A stretch of 64,000 nucleotides of DNA from Lascolabacillus massiliensis. Its GTDB lineage: Bacteria; Bacteroidota; Bacteroidia; Bacteroidales; Dysgonomonadaceae. Positions within the stretch are counted from its first letter, which is position 1; every line of letters begins with the position of its first letter. A program made the position numbers and the translations under genes. Location of the stretch: NCBI RefSeq assembly GCF_001282625.1, contig NZ_CTEJ01000001.1, forward strand, positions 310,001-374,000. The letters are read 5' to 3'. Below are positions 48,867 to 58,172 of this stretch, piece after piece. The notes beneath the pieces are model-generated. The model saw only the letters and a list, made by a program, of their open reading frames with translations, was not told where the DNA came from and did not search any database.

Positions 48867-50117
48867 CTATTTGTAAAACAACTTCTTTAGGTGCCTTTCA
48901 TAAATATTCTCTTTAACACCTGCTCCAATTATATCAGCATGTTTTATAAGTAGATCACGGAATTCATCACCCATTTGTGCAGCTACTGGGTAAGCCACAT
49001 GAATAAGCTGCCTGAAGTTCGGATTATATTCCGGATGATCAGGAATATGACGTAGTGTATCGGAAAACTTTTCACCAGACCAACCATTTACTTCCTTAAC
49101 TGAAGGCAGAAAGTTAGGATCAATATCAATAACATCTGCATAGGGAGTACAAAGTTCTTCGCGGCGATTAAATGCGTTCTCATATATCTTTTTAGCAATT
49201 TTAAGGCCACCACCACCAGCAACAGATAATCCAATAATCTCTTCGAGCCAGGTTGTTCCTGCAGTTTTAACATGTAATCCTTTGTTATATTTAATTAATA
49301 TGCTTTGGATGATAGGGTAAATTGAGAACTTATCACTACCTGAATGAACGCTGAGTTTAAGATCATAAGGTAAACCGAACTCTTTTATAGCATAATCGAT
49401 TATCAGAATATCCTCTTCAAATTCTTTTGAAAACTGTTCAAGATTCCCAGAGTAATCTATGCCCTTATTAAATCTGCCTGTAAATTTGGGAGCAATAGTT
49501 TGAACAAAAACGCACTTATCTGCTAACATTTTTAATATGAACAACAACTCTATAGGAGTTTGAGGTGAGTCAACCTCATCCATTGAAACCTCTGTAATGA
49601 AGTTCCCTTTACCTTTTTCTTTTTCCAGGTATGCATATATTTCTGATGCTTGTTGCGTTGCAATAAGAAATTTACGACCTATTTCATGTAAAAGCTCTTT
49701 TGTAATACTTAATGGATATTTAATTCCGGGAATATTCAATTGCCCGATATACTTTCTGCAGGACTCAACAAAAAGATCAATTTCCTTTTTAGCACATTCT
49801 TTCCCAATATAATTTGCTACATCAAGAGTGAAAAAATCTGAAGTATCTACATAATTTGAAACAGTATCTTTATTTATATGATCTGCATCTACAAAATATC
49901 TTCCTCTATACTTCAGTGCTTTTACTGCTTCATCAGCTTCTTTACGAGTGTCAGCCGAAGTAGTGCCTACATATATATGCTCCCTGTTTGACTTGTTCCA
50001 TACAGGTGTTATCTCTAATCCTTCCTCAGCTGCACTAATAATTGCCGCAAGTTGTGCTTTCCCCTGAAATGTAAAACGATCACCAACACCGAAACTATAT
50101 TTTCCTAATTTTATCAT
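48867..50117 (-). CDS. tagaturonate epimerase family protein (UxaE-like)
   Basis: UxaE enzymes convert D-tagaturonate to D-fructuronate, bringing galacturonate into the glucuronate branch of hexuronate breakdown. The 416-residue protein has the family-like opening KYSFGVGDRFTFQGKAQL near 6-23, EITPVWNKSNREH near 35-47 and FVDADHINKDTV near 74-85, and likely metal ligands in KLSVHSGSDKF near 258-268 and LIHVAYPVAAQMG near 380-392. No signal peptide: cytoplasmic. Its presence among rhamnosidases suggests a rhamnose/galacturonate glycan (rhamnogalacturonan-like). Assignment is from recognised sequence pattern without a search. Confidence 0.7.
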   Translation of the reverse strand: MIKLGKYSFGVGDRFTFQGKAQLAAIISAAEEGLEITPVWNKSNREHIYVGTTSADTRKEADEAVKALKYRGRYFVDADHINKDTVSNYVDTSDFFTLDVANYIGKECAKKEIDLFVESCRKYIGQLNIPGIKYPLSITKELLHEIGRKFLIATQQASEIYAYLEKEKGKGNFITEVSMDEVDSPQTPIELLFILKMLADKCVFVQTIAPKFTGRFNKGIDYSGNLEQFSKEFEEDILIIDYAIKEFGLPYDLKLSVHSGSDKFSIYPIIQSILIKYNKGLHVKTAGTTWLEEIIGLSVAGGGGLKIAKKIYENAFNRREELCTPYADVIDIDPNFLPSVKEVNGWSGEKFSDTLRHIPDHPEYNPNFRQLIHVAYPVAAQMGDEFRDLLIKHADIIGAGVKENIYERHLKKLFYK

Positions 50118-50138
50118 AGAAGGTTATCTATTGAACTA

Positions 50139-51509
50139 CTATATCTTATTAATATTAGGATTTATAGTAGTGAGATCTTTTATGTATACTATTTCTTTAG
50201 AATCAATACTCTTTCTGGCAGCAATACCAATCAAGCACGCCAAAGCACCATCTCTTACCCCTGCTGTTTGTTTTAATGGATCCTTTGTACCGGGGATAAA
50301 AATTTGATCTCTCAATAGTTTGTCTCCACCACCATGCCCACTACCTTGCTCAATTCGTATATATTCTCTTTTACTAAAATTTTTGTACAAAACTATTTCA
50401 TCAAAATTTACTTCAGTAGTAGGGTTAGATTCCTGAATCCATGCATCCATTCTGCCTTTTGTACCATTAAATGCAATTCTGTATCCCTCATAGGGAGAGT
50501 AGGCAGTCAAAGAGTATGAAACTTGAACCCCATTCATATATTTAATGGTTGCAGCCATTTTATCAAAAATGTTCACATCATTTCTGAATACACATCCATC
50601 ACGAAAATATCCATCATATTTTTCATTATCAACATATAACCTTTTGTTGGTTTCATTCTTCATGATATCATAATAGAAATTACACACTTTTGTATGATTA
50701 CAATTTCTACAGTTTTCAGCTCTGAATGTACCTTTCTTACCATAAAAATTTAAGTCTCCTAATGCATAAACACTTTCAGGATCACTATCTATCCACCAGT
50801 TAAGAAGATCAAAATGATGACTTGCCTTGTGGACCAAAAGTGATCCGCTCTTCTCTCTTAACCTATGCCATCTTCTGAAATAGTCTGCTCCATGAGAGGT
50901 GTCAAGATACCAGTGAAAATCAATTGAGGTCAGTTCTCCAATTTCTCCTGCACGAAGAATCTCCCACATTTTGGCTCTATGTGGTGAATAGCGATAGTTG
51001 AAAGTCACTCTGAAGTTCTTACCAGTTCTCTTTTCAGCATCAATAATAGTTTGAATTTTCTTTTCATCAATTGCCATTGGCTTCTCACATATTATATCAG
51101 CCCCCATCTCCATACCTTTTTTTGCAAAATAATCATGTGTATTATCATCAGTAGTAATAATCAGAACATCAGGCTTGGTTTCAAGCATCATTTTTTCAAA
51201 ATCGGTGTATGTAGGACAATCTGATCCAATCATTTTACTTCCAACTTCTAACCTGCCTGGATTGTGATCACAAAAACCAACAAATTCTGCATAATCAGAA
51301 TAGTCTTTCAATACATCTTTTCCCCACATTCCGACTCCTCTTACACCTAAACCTACTAATGCTAATTTAGTTTTGACTGCAGAGTGTTTTAGTGCAGTAA
51401 CATTTGCAGCAAACAACTGAGATTTTCGGTTAATAACAGAAGTTCCGGCAATTGCTCCTGATACAGCAAGGAAATTTCTTCTGGACATTGATGAACTTTT
51501 GATTTTCAT
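50139..51509 (-). CDS. Tat-exported Gfo/Idh/MocA family oxidoreductase
   Basis: A 456-residue protein with a twin-arginine signal (MSRRNFLAVSG, residues 8-18). The Rossmann domain opens with LVGLGVRGVG near 51-60 and has EKP at 142-144, typical of NAD(H)-binding Gfo/Idh/MocA enzymes. A cysteine-rich insert has Cys267, Cys270, Cys276 and Cys306, spaced like a metal site. Export by Tat suggests a prefolded protein with bound cofactor. Some exported relatives are NAD-dependent glycosidases (GH109), so a glycosidase role is possible. Gaps of 21 and 50 bases link it to neighbours. Confidence 0.82.
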   Translation of the reverse strand: MKIKSSSMSRRNFLAVSGAIAGTSVINRKSQLFAANVTALKHSAVKTKLALVGLGVRGVGMWGKDVLKDYSDYAEFVGFCDHNPGRLEVGSKMIGSDCPTYTDFEKMMLETKPDVLIITTDDNTHDYFAKKGMEMGADIICEKPMAIDEKKIQTIIDAEKRTGKNFRVTFNYRYSPHRAKMWEILRAGEIGELTSIDFHWYLDTSHGADYFRRWHRLREKSGSLLVHKASHHFDLLNWWIDSDPESVYALGDLNFYGKKGTFRAENCRNCNHTKVCNFYYDIMKNETNKRLYVDNEKYDGYFRDGCVFRNDVNIFDKMAATIKYMNGVQVSYSLTAYSPYEGYRIAFNGTKGRMDAWIQESNPTTEVNFDEIVLYKNFSKREYIRIEQGSGHGGGDKLLRDQIFIPGTKDPLKQTAGVRDGALACLIGIAARKSIDSKEIVYIKDLTTINPNINKI

Positions 51510-51559
51510 ATTATTTATAATTTAAATCAGATTAATTTCTAATTATAATTTGTAGTCCT

Positions 51560-54277
51560 CTATGGTAATGATAATTTAAAAGTATAGCTTCCTGACTCGA
51601 GAGCAATTTTGTCAAGACCTTTACTGTCAGTACCTTGAATTTTAGCATTTTCGGGCAAATAAAATGTAGCGCTACAATTTGGAGGCACAACAACATTATA
51701 TACTACATAGTTAGCATCCCATCTCCAGTCAGAAATAATAGTACCAAACAGAGAATTAAATTCTGCCCTGAATTGCCCCAGCTCTTTTTCAAAGTGAGGC
51801 CTCAGTCTTATATGTTTAAACCCAGGCTGTTTATCATCTGGATAAATGCCTCCCAAACCTTTGAAGAACCAGGCTCCAATTTCGCCAAACATCATATGAT
51901 TATCGGAGATATCTCTTTCTGCTTCAAGATCCCAGTTCTCCAAAAGCGTTGTAGCTCCATTTACAATCCACCAGCCCCAAGAAGGGTAGGTGTCTTGTAC
52001 TGCTACTTTATAAGCTACATTAGAAAACCCATTTTCGCTCAATGCATTTAAAAGAGCTTTAGCACCTAATACCCCAACATCAAGGTGATAGTCTGCCTCT
52101 TCTACCTTCTTTGCAAGATTGGAAGCAACAAGAGGGATAAATTCTTCAGGTACAACTTTCCAATGAAGTGGAACACTAAGTTCAGTCTGAGTTCCACTTG
52201 CATAAATACCCGTTTCACGATTTAGGAACTTATCATTTATTGCTTTTTTAATCTTATCGGCTAAAGTAGAATAATAGATGTAATCACTCTCTTTCCCAAA
52301 CAATTTTGCAGCATTTGCCAATATTTTGGTGTCTACATAAAAGTAAACAGATGATGTTAACTCAAGATTAGATCTGGATTTAACGGGAACCCAGTCACCT
52401 CTTCCCCAAGTGGTTAGTCCGTCGGGGCTAGTCCTATCTACATAGTTAACATATCTCTTTATATTCTCATAACTGTCATACAATAGTTTACTGTCACCAT
52501 AGAAGCGGTATATTTCCCATGGAATAATGGCTATAGTACTTGTCCAGTCAAGCCCGTTAGCTGTTCCATATCCCCATCCACCTGTTGGAATTATATCAGG
52601 TAAAACACCATTAGGCTGCTGTTCGTCTCTGTGATCAGCAATCCATTTCTCATAAATTGTTATTCCATCAAAGTTGTAAAGAGCTGTCTCTATTGCAAAA
52701 TGACCATCACCCGTCCACCCATTCTTTTCACGCTGTGGACAATCAGTGGGATAACCCATCAGATTGGATAAATAAGCATTGTTAGTAGCCCACCACAGAC
52801 GATTAATCAATTCACTTGAAGTTTCAATCTTGCCTCTTTGAGGGACGTCACTATGCATAAAATATGCTGTAAGACTTTTACTGTTTAGCTCTATAGCATT
52901 ATTTGCAGTAACTTCAGCATATCGAAAGCCTTTATAATTAAATTTAGCCATAAATTCATCTTCCCTCTCTCCGCTAAGTATCAACACATCAGTTTGAAAT
53001 GGGTCTGAATCATTATCACCGCGGTAATAAACATTTATATTAGCTAAATCAAGCCGACCAGATTTATCAAGCCTTTCACCATGTTTTATTTTTACTTTTG
53101 TACCCTTTATGCCAGAGATATTTATTTTTGTTACTCCGGACATATTCTGGCCAAAGTCGTAGAGATATGTGCTATCGTTTATTTTTTTGAAATCAACCGC
53201 AGGAAGCATTTTTACATTTCTGATTGGTCTCAGTTGCTGTGCAGTTATGTTGGTAGAAGGTGCAGATCTCAGTCTTACTCCCTCCCAATTTGAATCATCA
53301 AACCCTGGTTCACTCCACCCAGTCTTCTCAAGATTTGCATCATAATGCTCGGCAGTGTAAATGCTGTTAAAAATAACTGGGCTGTCTGATTTAACCCAGC
53401 TCAAATCGGTTGGTATAATTTCAACAGTTCCATCGGTGTATGTAATTCGTAAGTCAAGACAAAAAGCCGGTCTGTTTCTCCATGGAGCTCTTTCAAAATC
53501 CCATACACCGAGAGATTGATGGTTATACCAACCGTTGCCAAGTATTACTCCAATAGCATTTTCTCCTTTTTGCAATTGCGAAGTAACATCATGTGTAACG
53601 TAGAGATTTCTTCTATCAAAACGTGTATACATCGGGTCCAATCGTTGATTACCTATCTTCTCCCCATTTATGTATAATTCATAAAGTCCTGCTACTGCTA
53701 TATATACCCGTGCAGACTCAATCTCTTTTTCTGATTTAAATTTTTTACGAAAATAAGGCGCAGGTTTATAATGAATATCTCTTCCATCACTTATCCAATT
53801 ACCATTCCAGTTTGACATATCCATCATACCAGTCTCGAATCTACTGATCTCAGAAATACTCACATTCATATTATCATCCCAAATAATTACTTTCCAGTAA
53901 TATTTGGTAAAAGGCAAAAGATTTACCCCAGTATACTTGATTAACTGATTATCTGACTTTATTACTCCAGTATCCCAGCTTATCCCATCATAACTTCCAG
54001 AAACTGGTGTATTTCCACTAATGTTATCAACCTTTTCAGGATTAGTACCCACAATCAATCTATAAGCTGTCTGTTTTGCACCATCTCTATTATCTTCAAT
54101 TCGCCATCTTAATCTGGGATTAGGATTATCAATTCCTAAAGGAGATTCGAGGTAATCAGTTTGAAGATCAACGGGTTTAAATGAAATGCTCTTATTTAGA
54201 TTTTGTCCATTTGAAAAATTACAGAAAATAATTAATAAGAACGTTGCAATTGATATAGGCTTAAGAAAACAACTCAT
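51560..54277 (-). CDS. GH78 alpha-L-rhamnosidase, secreted (copy 4)
   Basis: A 905-residue protein with a standard signal peptide (about 1-24, ending NGQN). The family opening SPLGIDNPNPRLRW is near 45-58. The active site reads DCPQREKNGWTGDGH near 510-524, with general acid Glu intact, and the base Glu lies in GATTLLENW near 772-780 (Leu-Leu replaces Ile-Trp). Beta domains flank the helical barrel. It is most like the classic periplasmic BT-type rhamnosidases. It lies between the PIG-L deacetylase gene (61 bases) and the Gfo/Idh gene (50 bases). Confidence 0.93.
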   Translation of the reverse strand: MSCFLKPISIATFLLIIFCNFSNGQNLNKSISFKPVDLQTDYLESPLGIDNPNPRLRWRIEDNRDGAKQTAYRLIVGTNPEKVDNISGNTPVSGSYDGISWDTGVIKSDNQLIKYTGVNLLPFTKYYWKVIIWDDNMNVSISEISRFETGMMDMSNWNGNWISDGRDIHYKPAPYFRKKFKSEKEIESARVYIAVAGLYELYINGEKIGNQRLDPMYTRFDRRNLYVTHDVTSQLQKGENAIGVILGNGWYNHQSLGVWDFERAPWRNRPAFCLDLRITYTDGTVEIIPTDLSWVKSDSPVIFNSIYTAEHYDANLEKTGWSEPGFDDSNWEGVRLRSAPSTNITAQQLRPIRNVKMLPAVDFKKINDSTYLYDFGQNMSGVTKINISGIKGTKVKIKHGERLDKSGRLDLANINVYYRGDNDSDPFQTDVLILSGEREDEFMAKFNYKGFRYAEVTANNAIELNSKSLTAYFMHSDVPQRGKIETSSELINRLWWATNNAYLSNLMGYPTDCPQREKNGWTGDGHFAIETALYNFDGITIYEKWIADHRDEQQPNGVLPDIIPTGGWGYGTANGLDWTSTIAIIPWEIYRFYGDSKLLYDSYENIKRYVNYVDRTSPDGLTTWGRGDWVPVKSRSNLELTSSVYFYVDTKILANAAKLFGKESDYIYYSTLADKIKKAINDKFLNRETGIYASGTQTELSVPLHWKVVPEEFIPLVASNLAKKVEEADYHLDVGVLGAKALLNALSENGFSNVAYKVAVQDTYPSWGWWIVNGATTLLENWDLEAERDISDNHMMFGEIGAWFFKGLGGIYPDDKQPGFKHIRLRPHFEKELGQFRAEFNSLFGTIISDWRWDANYVVYNVVVPPNCSATFYLPENAKIQGTDSKGLDKIALESGSYTFKLSLP

Positions 54278-54338
54278 AAATATCAGCTTAAATAGATTAA
54301 TTTAAAATAGTAGTTTATGTTATATGTAATTTAAAAAT

Positions 54339-55220
54339 TTACTTTATCATAGGAAATAATCTTTTTATCTCCTCATCACTTGGTCTGGTGCCATATTCAC
54401 ATATTTCGAAAGCTTCAGCTTGAGTAACCTTAGCACCTGTTTCTTCTCCATACCATTTAATAAGTGACTGTCTTACAGAAGGTGCAATTACTCTCTCTCG
54501 ATTAGAAGAGAGCCATTTTAATCTCTCTTTTTCTCCTGTTGGCGCCTCAATTCCTACTGTCCAGGGAAGCCAGTCGAAGTATTGTGATTCATGCGCAGCC
54601 ATACCATATATCTTTTTATCAAATACATCAGAAATATCTATAGCAATATCAGGTTGGAAGGGATAAGGCTTTTGAAACCTATCCTGTGTATAAAGGAAAA
54701 CAGGATTCTTTTTTAAAGGAGGAGTATCTGTTACAACATTTGGTACAATAACCAGATAAGCAGCATCCTGTATTACTGTTGCTGTATTTCTATGATCCGG
54801 ATGATAATCATTAGGTCTGGGACCAATTACAATATCAGCATTCCATTCCCGGATTAGCCTGATTACATCCTTCCTTAATTCCAAAGTAGGAAGAAGTTCT
54901 CCGTCGTGGTTTTCCAGTACAACATATTTAACTCCAAATCTTTTAGCTGCCTCTTCTGCTTCTGTTCTTCGTCTTTTTGCTAATACACCACCACCCATAG
55001 ATTGGTGTCCTGCATCACCATTGGTTAATGAAACAAAAAGAACATTATGGCCAAGCTCAGCAAATTTAATTGCAGTACCCCCGGTTGATCCGTCAGCATC
55101 ATCAGGGTGTGCACCTATTACTATAACATTTATCTTGCCCTCATCATTAAATGTGTTATTCAGACTAAATGCTTTGATAAAAGGGATAAAAAGCAGAATC
55201 AATACCAATAAGTGTTTCAT
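54339..55220 (-). CDS. exported PIG-L family (LmbE-like) deacetylase
   Basis: A zinc-dependent N-deacetylase-like enzyme. The 293-residue protein has a signal peptide (about 1-19, IKAFSL) and the family motifs: AHPDDAD near 37-43 (metal ligands His and Asp) and GPRPNDYHPDHRNTA near 133-147 (second His). Characterised relatives remove acetyl from GlcNAc-type sugars, but the substrate here is unknown. It stands between the ChbG-type deacetylase and GH78 copy 4 in the rhamnose locus. The 128-base gap upstream of it (55221-55348) is AT-rich and shows no gene. Confidence 0.87.
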   Translation of the reverse strand: MKHLLVLILLFIPFIKAFSLNNTFNDEGKINVIVIGAHPDDADGSTGGTAIKFAELGHNVLFVSLTNGDAGHQSMGGGVLAKRRRTEAEEAAKRFGVKYVVLENHDGELLPTLELRKDVIRLIREWNADIVIGPRPNDYHPDHRNTATVIQDAAYLVIVPNVVTDTPPLKKNPVFLYTQDRFQKPYPFQPDIAIDISDVFDKKIYGMAAHESQYFDWLPWTVGIEAPTGEKERLKWLSSNRERVIAPSVRQSLIKWYGEETGAKVTQAEAFEICEYGTRPSDEEIKRLFPMIK

Positions 55221-55348
55221 ATGATTTTAATTTTCAAGTTTATTTTGTCAAAGATGCAAAAAATAACCTAAAAAACATCATAATTTCTTTATAAAGGTAT
55301 GTTTTTCACTTTATTAAAGAGCAAGATCAGAATACAATAATTACTTAT

Positions 55349-56230
55349 CTATTTTTGACTACTAAAAAAATCTTTATATGATATTAATTCAATATTTTTT
55401 TCTTTTATAACAGACTTTACGGCATCATGAGTAAAAGAATATGTGACTCCCTCTCTATCTTCTGCAACATTCTCATATCCGATGTGTCCCATACCTTGTG
55501 ACTCTGTATCATCAAATGCAGGATGTTCAATTAATAGATAAGCTCCAGTATTTAATGATTTTATATTATTTGTTAAATTCTTTAATTTCTGTTCTTTGCT
55601 TAATTGACTTCCACTCCATCGTGGAAAGTTTATGACATTAGTAGTTTGGTTGGAAATTATATTAAGATTATATTCTTTTGCCAACTTATATAAAAGTTCA
55701 TTAGTTTCATCTGAAAAACTAAGACAACCCATGTGAGTAGAAATATGTGAGACATGTGGTATACGTTTTATAGCTGTCTCAATTTGTGCTCTGACTTCCC
55801 TTTCTATTTCATCAATTTTCCAATCATTCTCCATTATACTACCTCTCGGATAACTCCCATTTGGCCAAACAAATGGAAAGAAATAACCGTTTTCATCTGT
55901 AATACTTTCTACTTTAGTAAGAGGACGCCATTTTATATTCGACCATTCACTTGTTAAAGTAATATGTACACCTATATCCAGGTTTGGATACTCATTGGCC
56001 AATTTGACAGCTTCTTCGAACCAGGGACCTGGCACTATAACCTCTGCTGAACGTACGATTCCCTCCTTATAAGATTTTATAATTGCCAAATTAATTGAAC
56101 GTGATGCACCAAGATCATCTGCTCTTACTATTAGTCGTGTATTCTGACTTATTAATGATGTTGTGGAACAGATAAAAATTAAAAGTGTCAATATTGTACT
56201 TTTCGTTTTTTTACTACAATAATAGAACAT
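55349..56230 (-). CDS. exported ChbG/YdjC-type carbohydrate deacetylase
   Basis: A TIM-barrel metal-dependent deacetylase. The 293-residue protein has a signal peptide (about 1-29, ISQN) followed by LIVRADDLGASRSIN, with the paired Asp of the YdjC/ChbG family. Further metal-site sequences are VHITLTSEW near 90-98, ISTHMGCLSF near 154-163 and IEHPAFDD near 230-237. ChbG removes N-acetyl from chitobiose; other members act on unknown glycans. Being exported is unlike E. coli ChbG. It is encoded 108 bases upstream of the PIG-L start, so two unrelated deacetylases lie together. Confidence 0.83.
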   Translation of the reverse strand: MFYYCSKKTKSTILTLLIFICSTTSLISQNTRLIVRADDLGASRSINLAIIKSYKEGIVRSAEVIVPGPWFEEAVKLANEYPNLDIGVHITLTSEWSNIKWRPLTKVESITDENGYFFPFVWPNGSYPRGSIMENDWKIDEIEREVRAQIETAIKRIPHVSHISTHMGCLSFSDETNELLYKLAKEYNLNIISNQTTNVINFPRWSGSQLSKEQKLKNLTNNIKSLNTGAYLLIEHPAFDDTESQGMGHIGYENVAEDREGVTYSFTHDAVKSVIKEKNIELISYKDFFSSQK

Positions 56231-56352
56231 GTTATTTACTATTTATTTTATGATGTAATTAAGTATTTTATTGTCAATGTTTCTGAAGAGGATTTAACAA
56301 ATATTTTCTAGTTTATAACCATACCAATCTACACAGTCCAAATCTTTATTAT

Positions 56353-58143
56353 TTAATCATCAATTTTAATTATCACCCCCTCAGGTGCTTCAATCTCACT
56401 TTCAATTTTCTCACCAGCCTGTTTTACATGCTTAACTTTGATAATACCCAATGGAGTAGGGAAGGATCCTTCAGCAAAATCCAGATCGCCAAGATTAGGT
56501 GATATCCTAATAACCTTAGAACCCGGTTCAATCACCTGAATTCCTAAAACATGCCTTGTTAGCCATGAAGTTGGTCCTGATGCCCAACCATGACACAGAC
56601 TAGCTCTTAGTCCAATATAGCAATGGTTGCCCCCATCAGAATGAATATTAAATTTAGACTCATCGGGTAGTTGGTCAATAGGTACTGCATTGTGTTTTTC
56701 ATCATAGTTGAAGTTTTCCCAAAAAGTTGTTGCTCCCAGATCAAGCATGGCACCCCAATAATCTGAGATAATCTGCATAGCCTCATTGTATTTCCCATCT
56801 AATGCAAGAGCTTCAAGCATATAATAGCCATAAAAGGTTGCAAAATTATTGGCTCCCCCTTTTAGCAATATATTTGATGCATCTTCCGAAGATAATATAC
56901 CTGCAATAGCAAGAAGTGCAGCTGCTTGTTTGTTTTGATGAGTCGAAGGTGTATGTTTTTCAAGTTTTCTTATAGATTCGATGCATGTTTTTTCAAGTTC
57001 ATCATCGTTTAGCCATTCAGCTATATCTTTACCTGCTTTCATTGTAATTAGCATTAAAGCCTGCAGCCCTGAATGAATAACTTCTGGATTTTCAGAAGTG
57101 GGCCAGTCCAGAAAACGTCCTCCATCAAGGTTCTCTTTTCCAGTGGAGTCAATTTTGGACTTGATCTGATTAATTAAACCGGTTAAATATTGCTGTTGTT
57201 CCCTCAGATATTCAAGATCTCCATTATAGAGATAAAAATCTCTGTGAGTTATTATCCACCACAAAGAGTAGGAAGACATTCCATTCATCCATCCGGGAAG
57301 AGGAGTAGTATCTCGTCCAAAATCAAGGCTTTTTCTTACAACTTCCTGATCTCCAAATACATTATTAATTGTCATTACTTCAGGATGAACATCACCAAGC
57401 CATACAAGGCGGTCACGTTTTATTCCATCCCATAGGTATTCCTGCATATTCAGGTGAACAGTATAAGCACCTGTTTCCCAAATCTTATTCAACCTTTCCG
57501 AACTTGAGTGAAAAGAGCCTAGATATGGAATATCACGAAAGCGTGCTATTGCTCTTATTGAACGTATCGGCAACTCTGCACCTTTATCAATTAAATCTAT
57601 CCTAACAAACCGGAAGCCTGAGTTCCCAATTTCAACTGTACCCAGCCAGGGAATTTCGAGTGTGTAATCACGTAATGAGTGATCATTTGTTGCTGAACCC
57701 ATGCCAGGGTGGCTATTATCGATGCAATCACTCATAGCCTCTGTCACGGATTCCCCAAGTCTGATTCTAACTTTAACCGGATTTTTATCACTTCTGATTC
57801 CTGCTGATATCTCTATCCCTCCATATAACTCTTTACCATAATCCAGCAATACAGACGCAATCATATTAGAGTCCGATTTCAGAACAGACATCCCCTCGCT
57901 GCTGGTTGTTAGTTGTCCTTTATATGGACTAAGTAATACCTCTGGGCTTATTACATTCATACCAAGAGTGTCAGATTGCCATATTATCTTTGAAGGATAT
58001 AAGTATGCACGAGTAATCTCATCTTTAAAAAGCTGTCCAGAAAAAACTTTATCGTTTAAACTGCTCTGTGAATACGAATTACCCGTAAAGGTTATTAGGA
58101 ATAAGATTAAAACTATTGGTGATAAAAGAATTTTTAGCATCAT
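56353..58143 (-). CDS. GH78-like six-hairpin glycosidase with a divergent active site (copy 5)
   Basis: A 596-residue secreted protein (signal about 1-25) shorter than the four others: it lacks the N-terminal domain and has a beta domain followed by the helical barrel. At the place of DCPQRDER it has DGIKRDRLVWLGD near 239-251, so the CPQ and general acid Glu are missing and only an Asp is nearby. The base region GATTFWENF near 468-476 keeps Glu. It could use the Asp as acid, have a different substrate, or be inactive. It lies between araC-type regulator and ChbG gene. Start ATG at 58143 or 58140. Confidence 0.82.
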   Translation of the reverse strand: MMLKILLSPIVLILFLITFTGNSYSQSSLNDKVFSGQLFKDEITRAYLYPSKIIWQSDTLGMNVISPEVLLSPYKGQLTTSSEGMSVLKSDSNMIASVLLDYGKELYGGIEISAGIRSDKNPVKVRIRLGESVTEAMSDCIDNSHPGMGSATNDHSLRDYTLEIPWLGTVEIGNSGFRFVRIDLIDKGAELPIRSIRAIARFRDIPYLGSFHSSSERLNKIWETGAYTVHLNMQEYLWDGIKRDRLVWLGDVHPEVMTINNVFGDQEVVRKSLDFGRDTTPLPGWMNGMSSYSLWWIITHRDFYLYNGDLEYLREQQQYLTGLINQIKSKIDSTGKENLDGGRFLDWPTSENPEVIHSGLQALMLITMKAGKDIAEWLNDDELEKTCIESIRKLEKHTPSTHQNKQAAALLAIAGILSSEDASNILLKGGANNFATFYGYYMLEALALDGKYNEAMQIISDYWGAMLDLGATTFWENFNYDEKHNAVPIDQLPDESKFNIHSDGGNHCYIGLRASLCHGWASGPTSWLTRHVLGIQVIEPGSKVIRISPNLGDLDFAEGSFPTPLGIIKVKHVKQAGEKIESEIEAPEGVIIKIDD

Positions 58144-58172
58144 GTGAAGAGTAGTTTATACTATACAATAGT

